Shown: positions 17,660 to 26,702 of the stretch, one piece after another
How the letters are laid out: each line of letters begins with the position of its first letter
How positions within the stretch are numbered: position 1 is the stretch's first letter
Assembly: GCA_000621985.1 (NCBI GenBank)
Contig: JHWW01000002.1
Span: forward strand, 434,001 to 498,000
Length of the DNA stretch: 64,000 bases
Reading direction: 5' to 3'
Source of the DNA: Lachnospiraceae bacterium V9D3004
Lineage (GTDB): Bacteria; Bacillota; Clostridia; Lachnospirales; Lachnospiraceae
Made by a program: the position numbers and the translations under genes
Notes under the pieces: generated by a model
The model's database searches: none
What the model saw: only the letters and a program-made list of their open reading frames with translations
What the model was told of the DNA's origin: nothing

Positions 17660-18940
17660 GTGAACAAGAAATTTTATCATCCGGAACTGCTTAGGACTCC
17701 GGAAGGAGTACGTGATATATATGGTGATGAATGTGCTATGAAACATGCCGTTCAGGACAAAATAATGACTGTGATAAAAAAATACGGATTTCATAATATA
17801 GAAACTCCGTCTTTTGAATTCTTTGATATATTCAGCAAAGAACGTGGAACGGTAGCATCCAATGAGATGTATAAGTTCTTCGACAGGGATAATAATACAC
17901 TGGTATTAAGACCTGACATCACACCATCGATCGCAAGAAGTGTTGCCAAGTATTACGAGAATGAGACTTTTCAGGTGAGATTATGTTATACAGGCAATAC
18001 ATTTATCAATAATTCAAGCTATCAGGGTAAGCCTAAGGAGATCACACAGGCAGGCGCAGAACTTATCAATGATGACACCTCGGATGCTGATGCAGAGATG
18101 ATCGCAATGACCGCTTCCTGCCTGTTAAATGCCGGTCTTACCGAATTCAAGATAGATGTGGGACATGCAGAATTCTTTAACGGACTTGCCGAAGAAGCCG
18201 GTCTTGATCCCATGCAGACTGCTGATATCAAGAAGTTGATTGACAGCAAGAACATATTTGCTGTTGAGCAATATGTTTCGGATTGCGACATTCCGGATAA
18301 TATCAGGGAATTATTCGTAAAATTGCCGGAGATGTTCGGTAATAATGATTATATTAAACTTGCTGAAAATACCGTTAAGAATGAGAGGTCGCTTGCTGCA
18401 CTTGACAGACTTAAAAAACTTAATTCCATAATCAAATCTTACGGTTATGAGGATTATGTTAACGTTGATCTCGGAATGGTCAGCAGATATGAATATTACA
18501 CCGGAATCGTATTCAGGACCTATACTTACGGAACCGGTGAACCTGTAGCAACCGGCGGGCGTTATGACAGACTGCTTTCACAGTATGGCAAGGAAGGCTC
18601 GGCTATTGGTGTTGCATTTAATGTCGACCAGCTTATGCTTGCAATGCAGCGACAGAAGATTGAAGTGGAAGTAGATGATAAGGTGACTCTTCTTTTGTAT
18701 CTGCCCGAGATGAGAGGCGTTGCGACAGCTCTTGCGGCTAAGCTTCGTGATAAGGATACTCCGGTACAGATGATGCGTAAGAGCTCGAAGAGCGGGCTTG
18801 ATGATTATATCGGTTATGCAGCAAGGTATGAAGTGAGGGAACTGCTGTATATTGAAAATGAAGAGCAGATCAAACGTATCATTCCTGATGGTAACGGTGG
18901 TTATAAGGAAGATGTGTGTGGTATCGGGGAGATCATATAA
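17660..18940 (+). CDS. hisZ: HisZ, ATP phosphoribosyltransferase regulatory subunit
   Basis: A 426-residue catalytically inactive relative of histidyl-tRNA synthetase that forms a hetero-octamer with short HisG and confers histidine feedback. The class II synthetase-like core shows TPEGVRDIYGDE at the start, LRPDITPSIARS and TGGRYDRLLSQYG. The motif 2 region (VRLCYTGNTF) lacks the canonical arginine-rich tRNA-charging context. It starts at GTG 17660 with GGAGGG upstream. It heads the his cluster, and the short HisG that needs it follows after 60 bp. The true HisRS is encoded separately at 32864-34117. Confidence 0.93.
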   Translation: MNKKFYHPELLRTPEGVRDIYGDECAMKHAVQDKIMTVIKKYGFHNIETPSFEFFDIFSKERGTVASNEMYKFFDRDNNTLVLRPDITPSIARSVAKYYENETFQVRLCYTGNTFINNSSYQGKPKEITQAGAELINDDTSDADAEMIAMTASCLLNAGLTEFKIDVGHAEFFNGLAEEAGLDPMQTADIKKLIDSKNIFAVEQYVSDCDIPDNIRELFVKLPEMFGNNDYIKLAENTVKNERSLAALDRLKKLNSIIKSYGYEDYVNVDLGMVSRYEYYTGIVFRTYTYGTGEPVATGGRYDRLLSQYGKEGSAIGVAFNVDQLMLAMQRQKIEVEVDDKVTLLLYLPEMRGVATALAAKLRDKDTPVQMMRKSSKSGLDDYIGYAARYEVRELLYIENEEQIKRIIPDGNGGYKEDVCGIGEII

Positions 18941-19000
18941 GTCAGTATTGTTTGCTGAATGAATATGACATAAAAAACTTCAGGGAGAGTATGAAATAAT

Positions 19001-19636
19001 ATGAGATACATAACATTCGCCCTTGCAAAGGGCAGACTTGCAAAAAAGACGATGGAGCTACTTGAGAAGATCGGGATCTTCTGTGAGGAAATGAAGGATG
19101 AGAAGACCCGTAAGCTTATATTTGTTAACGAAGAGCTTAAGCTTAAGTTCTTCCTTGCAAAAGCGACAGATGTTCCTACATATGTAGAATACGGTGCTGC
19201 CGATATCGGTGTGGTTGGAAAGGATACCATACTTGAAGAAGGAAGACATTTTTATGAGGTCATGGATCTCGGTTTTGGAAAATGCCGTATGTGTGTCTGT
19301 GGACCGGAATCAGCGAAAGAACTTCTTGAGCGAAATGAGCTGATAAGGGTAGGAAGCAAATATCCTGAGATAGCAAAAGATTATTTTTATCACAAAAAAC
19401 ACCAGACAGTTGAGATCATAAAACTTAACGGTTCGGTCGAACTTGCACCTATAGTCGGATTGTCAGAGGTTATCGTAGATATCGTTGAGACGGGTTCGAC
19501 ACTTCGTGAGAACGGACTTCAGGTTCTTGAAGAGATTGTGGAATGTTCGGCACGTATGGTTGTTAACGAAGTCAGTATGAAGATGGAACAGGAAAGAATA
19601 ATGGACATTATTACAAGACTTAAGGAAGTGATATAA
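19001..19636 (+). CDS. hisG: HisG, ATP phosphoribosyltransferase catalytic subunit (short form)
   Basis: A 211-residue enzyme that condenses ATP with PRPP in the first committed step of histidine synthesis. It begins with [17 protein letters not shown] and has [12 protein letters not shown] and a [16 protein letters not shown]-binding segment. It lacks the C-terminal regulatory domain of the long form, which agrees with the HisZ gene just upstream. Its TAA stop overlaps the hisD ATG by one base. Confidence 0.95.
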   Translation: MRYITFALAKGRLAKKTMELLEKIGIFCEEMKDEKTRKLIFVNEELKLKFFLAKATDVPTYVEYGAADIGVVGKDTILEEGRHFYEVMDLGFGKCRMCVCGPESAKELLERNELIRVGSKYPEIAKDYFYHKKHQTVEIIKLNGSVELAPIVGLSEVIVDIVETGSTLRENGLQVLEEIVECSARMVVNEVSMKMEQERIMDIITRLKEVI

Positions 19637-20925
19637 TGAAGATACGCAGATTGAATGAGAATACACGAAAAGAGATATTGAAAGAATTATCGGGAAGAAG
19701 TCATTCAGGTAATGATGATTATGCAAAGACCGTAAATGAGATCATTGATAATGTCAGAGAAAACGGTGACAAGGCTGTATTTGAATATACAAAGAAATTT
19801 GACGGGGCCGATATCTCTTCGGATAATTTCATAGTGACAAAAGAAGAGATTGATGAGGCATATTCGCTTGTTTCTGACAGGCTTGTGGAGATAATCAGAC
19901 ATTCCATTGCCAATATAAGAAAATATCATGAATGTCAGTTGAGACAGAGTTTCTTTACAACTGACGATGGCATAATACTCGGACAGAGGATACTTCCGCT
20001 TGATATCGTCGGACTTTATGTGCCCGGCGGTAAAGCTGCATATCCGTCGTCGGTTCTTATGAACGTTGTTCCGGCCAAAGTTGCCGGAGTAAGACGTATT
20101 CAGGTTGCCACACCTGTTGGAAAAGACGGAAAGATCAATCCAAACACGTTAGTTGCAGCTAACGAAGCCGGTGCGGATGTTATATATAAGATGGGCGGAG
20201 CACAGGCTATCGCTGCATTTGCATACGGAACTGATATGGTTGAAAAGGTTGATAAGATATGTGGCCCGGGTAATATATTCGTAGCACTTGCAAAGCGTGC
20301 CGTATACGGAAGCGTAAGTATAGATTCTGTGGCCGGACCAAGTGAGATACTTGTGCTTGCCGACAAAACCGCCAATGCAAGATATGTTGCCGCCGATCTT
20401 TTGAGTCAGGCAGAACATGATGAGATGGCTTCATCAATACTCGTGACCACAAGTGACGGACTTGCCGAGAAAGTTGAAAAAGAGATCAATGCGTTTATAA
20501 AAGAACTGCCAAGAAAAGATATAATTACCGCTTCAACGGATAATTACGGCTATATTGTAATTGCTGAAAATATGGATGATGCCGTATCATTTGTGAACGA
20601 TATCGCTTCGGAACATCTAGAGATAGTTACTAAAGATCCGTTTGATACAATGACCAAAGTAAGAAATGCCGGTGCTATATTCCTCGGAGAATACAGCAGT
20701 GAACCTCTTGGTGATTATTTTGCGGGACCGAATCATGTTCTTCCGACCAATGGAACGGCAAGATTCTTCTCACCACTCGGAATTGACGATTTTATCAAGA
20801 AATCCAGCGTTATATCTTACTCAAAGGAAGCACTTGAAAAAGTTCATGAAGAGATCATTGATTTTGCTAAGGCCGAAGGATTGACTGCTCATGCCAATTC
20901 AATAGCAGTGCGATTTGAACAGTAA
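19636..20925 (+). CDS. hisD: HisD, histidinol dehydrogenase
   Basis: A 429-residue zinc- and NAD-dependent enzyme that oxidises histidinol to histidine in the last two steps of the pathway. Visible marks include YVPGGKAAYPSSVLM, GGAQAIAAFAYG, the signature running from KICGPGNIFVALAK to SVAGPSEIL, SQAEHDEMA with a zinc-site His, and SEHLEIV. Start and hisG stop share one base (TAATG). Confidence 0.96.
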   Translation: MKIRRLNENTRKEILKELSGRSHSGNDDYAKTVNEIIDNVRENGDKAVFEYTKKFDGADISSDNFIVTKEEIDEAYSLVSDRLVEIIRHSIANIRKYHECQLRQSFFTTDDGIILGQRILPLDIVGLYVPGGKAAYPSSVLMNVVPAKVAGVRRIQVATPVGKDGKINPNTLVAANEAGADVIYKMGGAQAIAAFAYGTDMVEKVDKICGPGNIFVALAKRAVYGSVSIDSVAGPSEILVLADKTANARYVAADLLSQAEHDEMASSILVTTSDGLAEKVEKEINAFIKELPRKDIITASTDNYGYIVIAENMDDAVSFVNDIASEHLEIVTKDPFDTMTKVRNAGAIFLGEYSSEPLGDYFAGPNHVLPTNGTARFFSPLGIDDFIKKSSVISYSKEALEKVHEEIIDFAKAEGLTAHANSIAVRFEQ

Positions 20926-21000
20926 AACACTCTGCTTGTATTTTTACTGAAAATAATGTATACTTATAGAAGTAACAAACTGACCGGGAGGCATGAAGAT

Positions 21001-21588
21001 ATGGGAAGAACTGCCGAAGTATCGCGTAAGACAAAAGAGACTGATATTAAAGCCGTAATTAATATTGACGGAAGCGGAATCTGTAATGTGTCAACAGGAA
21101 TCGGATTCTTCGATCATATGATAAGCGGGTTTGCAAAACATGGTCTGTTTGACATTGATCTGACAGTTAAAGGAGATCTTGAAGTTGACGGACATCATAC
21201 TGTTGAAGATGCCGGCATTGTACTTGGACAGGCATTTGCCGAGGCACTTGGATCAAAAGAGGGCATTACAAGATTCGGTGACTGTATGCTTCCTATGGAC
21301 GATGCGCTTGTACTTGCAGCAGTTGACATATCCGGAAGACATTATCTTGAATACGATCTTCCTTTTGATACATATATGATAGGTGATCTTGATACTCAGC
21401 TTGTTAAGGAATTCTTTTATGCATTTGCTGATTCTTCAAAGATCAATCTGCACATTAAGAAGATAAACGGATCCAATTCTCATCATATTGCGGAGGCTGC
21501 TTTCAAGGCTGTGGCGTTTTCACTTCGCAAAGCGGTAGAGATAAATCCGCGAGTTGCGGGAGTACCTTCAACAAAAGGAACTCTGTAA
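21001..21588 (+). CDS. hisB: HisB, imidazoleglycerol-phosphate dehydratase
   Basis: A 195-residue manganese enzyme that dehydrates imidazole glycerol phosphate. The metal-binding histidine motifs are seen in GFFDHMISGFAKHG, DGHHTVEDAGI and GSNSHHIAEAAFKA. It is the single-domain form without a histidinol phosphatase. An earlier in-frame ATG at 20956 would add 15 residues that are not typical of the family. GGGAGG at 20986-20991 sits 9 nt before 21001 and fixes the start. Confidence 0.95.
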   Translation: MGRTAEVSRKTKETDIKAVINIDGSGICNVSTGIGFFDHMISGFAKHGLFDIDLTVKGDLEVDGHHTVEDAGIVLGQAFAEALGSKEGITRFGDCMLPMDDALVLAAVDISGRHYLEYDLPFDTYMIGDLDTQLVKEFFYAFADSSKINLHIKKINGSNSHHIAEAAFKAVAFSLRKAVEINPRVAGVPSTKGTL

Positions 21589-21658
21589 TATAATGATGGG
21601 CTCTTTGTCTTATATATTTTAAATGCTAAGATATAATTAAAACGGAAGGATGAATAAT

Positions 21659-22894
21659 ATGGCTTATAAAAAACTTATTCCATTTATCAATACGGAAAGT
21701 GAGACTTCTGAGACAGTCATATCCCAGGCTAAGAAATATGTAGATGCCGGTGCTGATGAATTGTTTATATTCAGATATTCATCCAATGAATTCGAGAGAG
21801 AAGACTTTCTGACACTGCTTAAGCAGCTTGTCTCGATCGTTGATGTACCTATTACCGCCGGTATATATCTGAGCAGATTCGAAGATGCTAAAAAAGCATT
21901 CTATACCGGTGTGTCAAAGATTGCCGTACAGAATAAAATGCTTGATGATTACAGTGCATATACGGAAGCAGTAGAGAGATTCGGTAAGGAAAATGTATAT
22001 CTGGAGATGGACGAAAAAGAATTCCTTTCAGATGATTACCCTGCTGAATATTATATTGTTAAACATCTGTCTTTATCGGAAGATTTCCTTAATAAGGTAG
22101 ACACAATAGATTGCCATTTGTTGGTAAGAGACAGCCTCAGAAAGAACAGTATTGAGACTTTGTTTTCACTGAATAAGCTTATCGGAGTGTCCACCAATTC
22201 ACTCATCGACCGCAATCTTAATGAGATCAAGAATGATCTTGTTAAAAAGGGTATAGAGATGAACACGTTTACAAGTTCAATATCATTTAAGGACTTTAAG
22301 ACCGATGCAAACGGACTTATCCCCGTTATCGTTCAGGATTATAAGACGGAAGATGTTCTTATGATGGCATATATGAATGAAGAATCATTCAATAAGACTC
22401 TTGAGACCGGGATGATGACATATTACAGCCGCAGCAGAAAAGAACTGTGGTGCAAGGGTGAGACATCCGGTCATTATCAGTACGTTAAGAAGCTTATGAT
22501 CGATTGTGATAATGACACAATACTTGCAAAAGTAAGGCAGATCGGAGCTGCATGTCATACAGGTAATATGTCATGTTTTTACAGAGAGCTTGCATCAAAG
22601 GATTATGATGATACCAATCCGCGTAAGGTATTTGATGAAGTATATAATATTATAACCGACAGAAAGATCAATCCAAGGGAAGGTTCGTATACCAATTATC
22701 TGTTTGATAAGGGGATTGATAAGATTCTCAAAAAATGCGGAGAAGAAGCTACAGAGATAGTTATCGCAGCCAAGAATCCCGATGCTGCGGAATTAAAATA
22801 TGAGATTGCAGATTTTCTGTATCACATGATGGTTCTTATGGTTGAGTGCGGACTCACATGGGAAGATATCACAAGGGAGCTTGCCAACAGGTAA
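21659..22894 (+). CDS. hisIE: HisIE with an N-terminal HisF-like domain
   Basis: A 411-residue fusion. Residues 216 to about 312 are phosphoribosyl-AMP cyclohydrolase (HisI), with zinc cysteines C283, C299 and C306 and the [15 protein letters not shown] segment. Residues about 322-411 are phosphoribosyl-ATP pyrophosphatase (HisE), with [15 protein letters not shown] and [13 protein letters not shown]. Residues 1 to about 205 read like a decayed HisA/HisF barrel: [30 protein letters not shown] and GVSKIAVQN line up with HisF, while the first catalytic Asp position reads Asn and no DRDGT-like motif is seen. GGAAGGA precedes the chosen ATG by 8 nt. hisA, hisF, hisH and hisC are not in the window. 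Confidence 0.92.
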   Translation: MAYKKLIPFINTESETSETVISQAKKYVDAGADELFIFRYSSNEFEREDFLTLLKQLVSIVDVPITAGIYLSRFEDAKKAFYTGVSKIAVQNKMLDDYSAYTEAVERFGKENVYLEMDEKEFLSDDYPAEYYIVKHLSLSEDFLNKVDTIDCHLLVRDSLRKNSIETLFSLNKLIGVSTNSLIDRNLNEIKNDLVKKGIEMNTFTSSISFKDFKTDANGLIPVIVQDYKTEDVLMMAYMNEESFNKTLETGMMTYYSRSRKELWCKGETSGHYQYVKKLMIDCDNDTILAKVRQIGAACHTGNMSCFYRELASKDYDDTNPRKVFDEVYNIITDRKINPREGSYTNYLFDKGIDKILKKCGEEATEIVIAAKNPDAAELKYEIADFLYHMMVLMVECGLTWEDITRELANR

Positions 22895-22931
22895 GAACGG
22901 TAATATATAATAAGAATGGGAGGATGTAATT

Positions 22932-23075
22932 ATGGATGTTATTTTATCAGAGGTTTCAATGGGATTTGGCACGGCATTATTGTATTATCTTATAAGGATC
23001 ATTATGTTCGGCGCCGTTGCTGCTTTAGGTATTTTCCTCGGAATTAAGCTCAGAAAGAGGAAGGACAGTAAATAG
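22932..23075 (+). CDS. Small single-span membrane protein, 47 residues
   Basis: A 47-residue ORF with a strong ribosome-binding site (GGGAGG, 8 nt before the ATG). It ends one base before the rnhB start. The product has a polar N-terminus, one hydrophobic span (about residues 15-41, LLYYLIRIIMFGAVAALGIFLG) and a basic tail (KLRKRKDSK), so the C-terminus should be cytoplasmic. The clean ribosome-binding site, the membrane-protein pattern and the tight spacing support a real gene. Function unknown. Confidence 0.7.
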   Translation: MDVILSEVSMGFGTALLYYLIRIIMFGAVAALGIFLGIKLRKRKDSK

Positions 23076-23076
23076 A

Positions 23077-23724
23077 ATGACCAAAGAGGAACGCGAGAAG
23101 AAAAAGAAGGAAAAAGAAGCTCTTGAGCATGCAAGGCTTGATGCAATGATGGAGTACGAACGCAAATATTCCGAATTCAAATATATTTGCGGAATTGATG
23201 AAGCCGGTAGAGGACCGCTTGCCGGTCCCATAGTTGCTGCTGCGGTAATACTTCCCGTTGACTGTTATATCGAATACCTGAATGATTCAAAAAAGGTCAG
23301 TGAAAAAAGAAGAGATCAGTTATTTGATATAATAAAAGAAAGAGCTGTTGCGACAGGTGTCGGTATTGCCTCTCCGGAGATGATCGATGATATCAATATT
23401 CTTCAGGCAACAATTCTTGCGATGAAGGAAGCAATCGATAATCTTTTGATCAGACCCGATATGCTTCTTGTAGATGCGGTTCATATTCCCGACGTCGGAA
23501 TTCCTCAGGTTGGAATTGTTAAAGGTGATGCAAAGAGTGTGTCGATTGCTGCAGCAAGTATTATTGCCAAGGTTACAAGAGATCGAATGATGGTTGATTA
23601 TGATGCAATATATCCCGAATACGGATTTGCAAAACATAAGGGATACGGTACGAAGCAGCATATGGAAGCTTTACGCGAATATGGTAATTGCCCGATACAC
23701 AGAAGAACATTTACACATATGTAG
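23077..23724 (+). CDS. rnhB: RnhB, ribonuclease HII
   Basis: A 215-residue endonuclease that cuts the RNA strand of RNA-DNA hybrids, including single ribonucleotides in DNA. The catalytic signature CGIDEAGRGPLAGP lies near residues 32-45, with further acidic residues in LLVDAVHIP and the SIAAASIIAKVTRDRMM motif. The first 28 residues are a charged helix rich in Lys and Glu that is longer than the minimal family core. Confidence 0.95.
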   Translation: MTKEEREKKKKEKEALEHARLDAMMEYERKYSEFKYICGIDEAGRGPLAGPIVAAAVILPVDCYIEYLNDSKKVSEKRRDQLFDIIKERAVATGVGIASPEMIDDINILQATILAMKEAIDNLLIRPDMLLVDAVHIPDVGIPQVGIVKGDAKSVSIAAASIIAKVTRDRMMVDYDAIYPEYGFAKHKGYGTKQHMEALREYGNCPIHRRTFTHM

Positions 23725-23755
23725 GCGAATCAAAACCCAAAGGTGGTTATGATAT

Positions 23756-24055
23756 ATGGAGTGGAAGCTTAGAAAGAAAAAAGCTGTTGCGCTGCAGTAT
23801 GAACCTAATGAAGATACTGCACCCCGCGTTATTGCTTCGGGTGAAGGATATCTTGCCGAAAAGATGATCGAAAAAGCTGCGGTTGAAGATATCCCGGTTC
23901 ATAAAGATGAAAAACTTGCCGAGTCTCTGTCACAGATAGAGATCGGTGAATGTATTCCGCCCGAATTGTATCAGATAGTAGCCGAGATCCTCCTATATGT
24001 TGATCATATGGATAAGATCAAAGGAAAGGTTATGCATGACGGGGAGGGACAATAA
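23756..24055 (+). CDS. FlhB-like C-terminal domain protein (FlhX type)
   Basis: A 99-residue protein resembling the cytoplasmic C-terminal domain of the flagellar export switch protein FlhB. It has KKAVALQYEPNEDTAPRVIASGEGYLAEKMIEKA followed by IPVHKDEKLAESLSQIEIGECIPPELYQIVAEIL, the order seen in FlhB-C. The NPTH autocleavage site and all membrane helices of full FlhB are missing. Such stand-alone copies occur in many Firmicutes. Its last base is shared with the probable yraN start. Confidence 0.85.
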   Translation: MEWKLRKKKAVALQYEPNEDTAPRVIASGEGYLAEKMIEKAAVEDIPVHKDEKLAESLSQIEIGECIPPELYQIVAEILLYVDHMDKIKGKVMHDGEGQ

Positions 24056-24396
24056 TCAATAAACGACTTACAGGCAGCAAGAAAGAAAGTATTGCTGCCG
24101 ATTATCTTATATCTCAGGGTTTTTCTGTTATTCAAAGGAATTTTCGGTCAGGATTCGGTGAGATCGATATCATCGCAAAAGAAGGCGAAACCATTGTATT
24201 TGTCGAAGTAAAATACAGAAGCAGTACTGCCTACGGTTTTCCCGAGGAGGCTGTAAATAAAAAGAAGCAGAATTCAATTAGGAATACTGCTTCATACTAC
24301 ATGTGTAGAAACAATCTTTCGGTTGATAATCCATACAGATTTGATGTTATCGTAATGATAGGCAGTGAGTTAAAACATATCAGGAACGCATTTTGA
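24055..24396 (+). CDS. yraN: YraN-family (UPF0102) endonuclease-like protein, non-AUG start
   Basis: A 113-residue protein of the YraN family, a restriction-endonuclease-like fold thought to act on DNA. The nuclease motif is visible in FGEIDIIAKEG and VFVEVKYR. An in-frame stop lies at 24037-24039. There is no ATG, GTG or TTG between it and an internal ATG far downstream, past the catalytic motif. A strong GGGGAGGG (24041-24048) lies right before the gene. The ATC at 24055 is 7 nt from GGAGG, overlaps the preceding TAA by one base and puts (I/M)NKRLTG exactly where the family begins. ATA at 24052 is the only alternative. The stop abuts the prs stop on the other strand. Confidence 0.85.
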   Translation: MNKRLTGSKKESIAADYLISQGFSVIQRNFRSGFGEIDIIAKEGETIVFVEVKYRSSTAYGFPEEAVNKKKQNSIRNTASYYMCRNNLSVDNPYRFDVIVMIGSELKHIRNAF

Positions 24397-25527
24397 TCAT
24401 AAATTATTCTGCTTTGATTTTAAAAGGTCTATGATCAGTGCAGAATGGTCAACAAGTTCGCCAAGCGATGCATCATGATTGATGGATTCAATAATAAGTG
24501 CAATCTGTCTGCTCATGTCAACCATCTTATAATATGGTTTTTCAAGTAATTCTTTTGGACAATAAGTCAGATTGGTTGTATATATTCTGTTGATCATTCC
24601 TTCATTATAAGCTTTGTCAAACATCTCAAAGCCGTCATTGAACATACCGAATGTAGATGCTATGATCACTTTTCTTGCTCCGCGCTTTTTTAATTCTCTT
24701 GCAGTGGCGATCATACTGATGCCTGTATCTATCATATCATCAACTATAATAATGTCTTTGTCCTTAATATCGCTGCCAAGAAATTCAATCGCTACGATCG
24801 GATGATCTTTTCTGGAGTAATCTTTACGTATATAGAACATACCCATATTAACTCCGAGGATTGACGAATAGAACACAACTCTTCCCATTCCTCCGATATC
24901 GGGAGATACGATAAGAAGTGAATCCTTGTCAAATGAAAGGCCGTCATCACCGTTCATGATCGCTTCGATGAACTGATAAGAAGTCGGGTAATTGTCTATT
25001 CCAAGGATCGGAAGTGCATTCTGAACTCTGCCGTCATGAGCATCGAAGGTAATGAAGCTGCTTATTCCCATATCGGCAATATCAATAAGGGATATCGCAC
25101 AATCAAGGGATTCCATATTCTTTCTGTTGTTGAATCTGCCCTCATACAGATAAGGCATGATTATATTGATCCTGTGAGGACTGCCATGACAGGCGCTTAT
25201 TATTCTTTTCAGATCCTGAAAATGTTCGTCTGGAGTGGCACCAAACCTGACTCCGCCGGGTTCTATATCTGAATAATTATTAACAACATCCGTAATGATA
25301 TACAGATCGGTTCCGCGTACGGATTCGTCAATAATGGCCCTTCGTTCACCGGTTCGAAGGTATTCCATATGGTAATGAGTCAGATATTCATCAGGAGTAT
25401 CGGTTTCACCCTGATGCATTTTAAGAATCTCGGAATTGATCATTGAGCCGAGTTCCCGACAGTTGTTCATGGCTATTATCTTAAGCGGTGCAACGATATT
25501 TTCATTGAAACCGGATTTGACGGACAT
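24397..25527 (-). CDS. prs: Prs, ribose-phosphate pyrophosphokinase (divergent long form)
   Basis: A 376-residue PRPP synthetase homologue, longer than the usual 315 residues. The PRPP-binding loop is IIIVDDMIDTGISM near residues 260-273, and the N-terminal half carries TDLYIITDVVNN and a RINIIMPYLYEGR segment where classical enzymes have PYARQDR. It should make PRPP for purine, pyrimidine and histidine synthesis. The altered ATP and ribose-5-phosphate loops mark it as the divergent class common in Lachnospiraceae. GGGAGG lies just upstream on the minus strand. It converges on yraN with no gap. Confidence 0.85.
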   Translation of the reverse strand: MSVKSGFNENIVAPLKIIAMNNCRELGSMINSEILKMHQGETDTPDEYLTHYHMEYLRTGERRAIIDESVRGTDLYIITDVVNNYSDIEPGGVRFGATPDEHFQDLKRIISACHGSPHRINIIMPYLYEGRFNNRKNMESLDCAISLIDIADMGISSFITFDAHDGRVQNALPILGIDNYPTSYQFIEAIMNGDDGLSFDKDSLLIVSPDIGGMGRVVFYSSILGVNMGMFYIRKDYSRKDHPIVAIEFLGSDIKDKDIIIVDDMIDTGISMIATARELKKRGARKVIIASTFGMFNDGFEMFDKAYNEGMINRIYTTNLTYCPKELLEKPYYKMVDMSRQIALIIESINHDASLGELVDHSALIIDLLKSKQNNL

Positions 25528-25573
25528 ATGTGTATTCCTCCCAGAGTTTTATGTTGTAAAAATCATGCAAAAC

Positions 25574-25603
25574 ATTATACTATAATCGTAAATGTTATGT
25601 AAA
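25574..25603 (-). promoter_or_regulatory. Candidate sigma-A promoter for prs
   Basis: On the minus strand TTTACA (complement of 25598-25603) and TATAAT (complement of 25574-25579) are separated by 18 bp and are followed by a leader of about 40 nt. Confidence 0.5.
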
Positions 25604-25626
25604 GTGCAATGTAAAGAAAAAACTTC

Positions 25627-25655
25627 TTGCCATTCAAATAAATATATGTTATTAT
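25627..25655 (+). promoter_or_regulatory. Sigma-A promoter for rpsB
   Basis: TTGCCA (25627-25632) and TATTAT (25650-25655) are 17 bp apart. Transcription should start near the GG at 25661-25662. It lies back to back with the prs promoter. Confidence 0.6.
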
Positions 25656-25661
25656 TCTATG

Positions 25662-25796
25662 GTGTTTGTAACAAAGCACATGTGTGGATTGAGCGGTTGG
25701 TGGCTCATTTATGATGTTATACGATGTTTTATTGCGTTACACATAGTGGGATGGCCGGGCAAGATGATACACATGGAAGATTATTTAACCAAACGG
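25662..25796 (+). promoter_or_regulatory. Long structured leader upstream of rpsB, candidate r-protein regulatory RNA
   Basis: The predicted leader is about 147 nt before the ATG, unusually long for this compact genome. A small stem TGAGC/GCTCA (25690-25694 with 25703-25707) lies inside. TGTAAC (25667-25672) can pair with GTTACA (25736-25741), while ATGTGT (25680-25685) can pair with ACACAT at 25739-25744 or 25769-25774. These pairings are partly exclusive, so switching is possible. By analogy with other ribosomal protein leaders, binding of S2 is an inference. No known family was recognised. Confidence 0.4.
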
Positions 25797-25808
25797 AGGT
25801 AAAGAAAA

Positions 25809-26558
25809 ATGAGTGTTATTTCAATGAAACAGTTACTTGAGGCAGGTGTTCATTTCGGACACCAGACAAGAAGATGGAACCCTAAGATGGCAGAGTATAT
25901 ATATACTGAGCGTAACGGTATATATATTATCGACCTTCAGAAGTCGGTAGGCAAGGTTGATGAGGCTTATAATGCTGTTAAGGACATCGTTGCAAACGGT
26001 GGAAAGATTCTTTTTGTCGGAACCAAGAAGCAGGCTCAGGATTCGATCAAGACAGAAGCTGAGCGTTGCGGAATGTACTATGTTAATGAGAGATGGCTTG
26101 GTGGTATGCTTACCAACTTCAAGACTATCCAGACAAGAATCAACAGACTTAAGACTATCGAGAAGATGGCTGAAGACGGAACATTCGATGTTCTTCCAAA
26201 GAAAGAAGTTATCGCTCTTCGTAAAGAATGGGATAAGCTCGAGAAAAATCTCGGCGGAATCAAGACAATGAAGACAGTTCCGGATGCAATATTCGTAGTT
26301 GATCCTAAGAAAGAAAGAATCTGTATCCAGGAAGCTCATATCCTTGGAATCCCGCTTATCGGTATTGCTGATACAAACTGCGATCCTGAAGAGCTTGATT
26401 ATGTTATCCCGGGAAATGATGACGCTATCCGTGCAGTTAAGCTTATTGTTTCAAAGATGGCAGATGCTGTTATCGAGGCAAACGAAGGTGCAGCATTTGA
26501 TGTAGACGAGCCGGCTGAAGAAGCAGAAGAGGCAGTTGAGGAAGCAGCAGAAGCTTAA
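25809..26558 (+). CDS. rpsB: RpsB, 30S ribosomal protein S2
   Basis: A 249-residue small-subunit protein. It has the family start [22 protein letters not shown], the [12 protein letters not shown] and FVGTKKQAQ motifs, and [12 protein letters not shown]. The last 20 residues are an acidic Glu/Ala tail. GGAGG (25795-25799) is 9 nt from the ATG. It precedes tsf, the standard order. Confidence 0.97.
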   Translation: MSVISMKQLLEAGVHFGHQTRRWNPKMAEYIYTERNGIYIIDLQKSVGKVDEAYNAVKDIVANGGKILFVGTKKQAQDSIKTEAERCGMYYVNERWLGGMLTNFKTIQTRINRLKTIEKMAEDGTFDVLPKKEVIALRKEWDKLEKNLGGIKTMKTVPDAIFVVDPKKERICIQEAHILGIPLIGIADTNCDPEELDYVIPGNDDAIRAVKLIVSKMADAVIEANEGAAFDVDEPAEEAEEAVEEAAEA

Positions 26559-26702
26559 TTTTTTCAGATCATTTCAGATAATGATCAATATGATCATATC
26601 CTACATATGTAGAACAGTGGTATTGCGCTTTTTGTGCATTATATGTTAAGATACGAAATAAATATATGATTAGTAGAAAATATTATAAGGAGTGTGTATA
26701 TA
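26559..26702 (+). other. rpsB-tsf intergenic region with a short hairpin
   Basis: This 144-bp gap holds a 7-bp hairpin (GATCATT at 26567-26573 and AATGATC at 26580-26586) with no T run. Further along lies AT-rich sequence with a poor promoter-like pair (TTGCGC near 26623 and TAAGAT). It may partly separate tsf from rpsB, but no firm signal is present. Confidence 0.35.

Noticed and set aside
17660-18940. A second histidyl-tRNA synthetase
   Set aside because: The synthetase-like protein lies directly before a short HisG and lacks the intact catalytic boxes seen in HisS at 32864, so HisZ is the better call.
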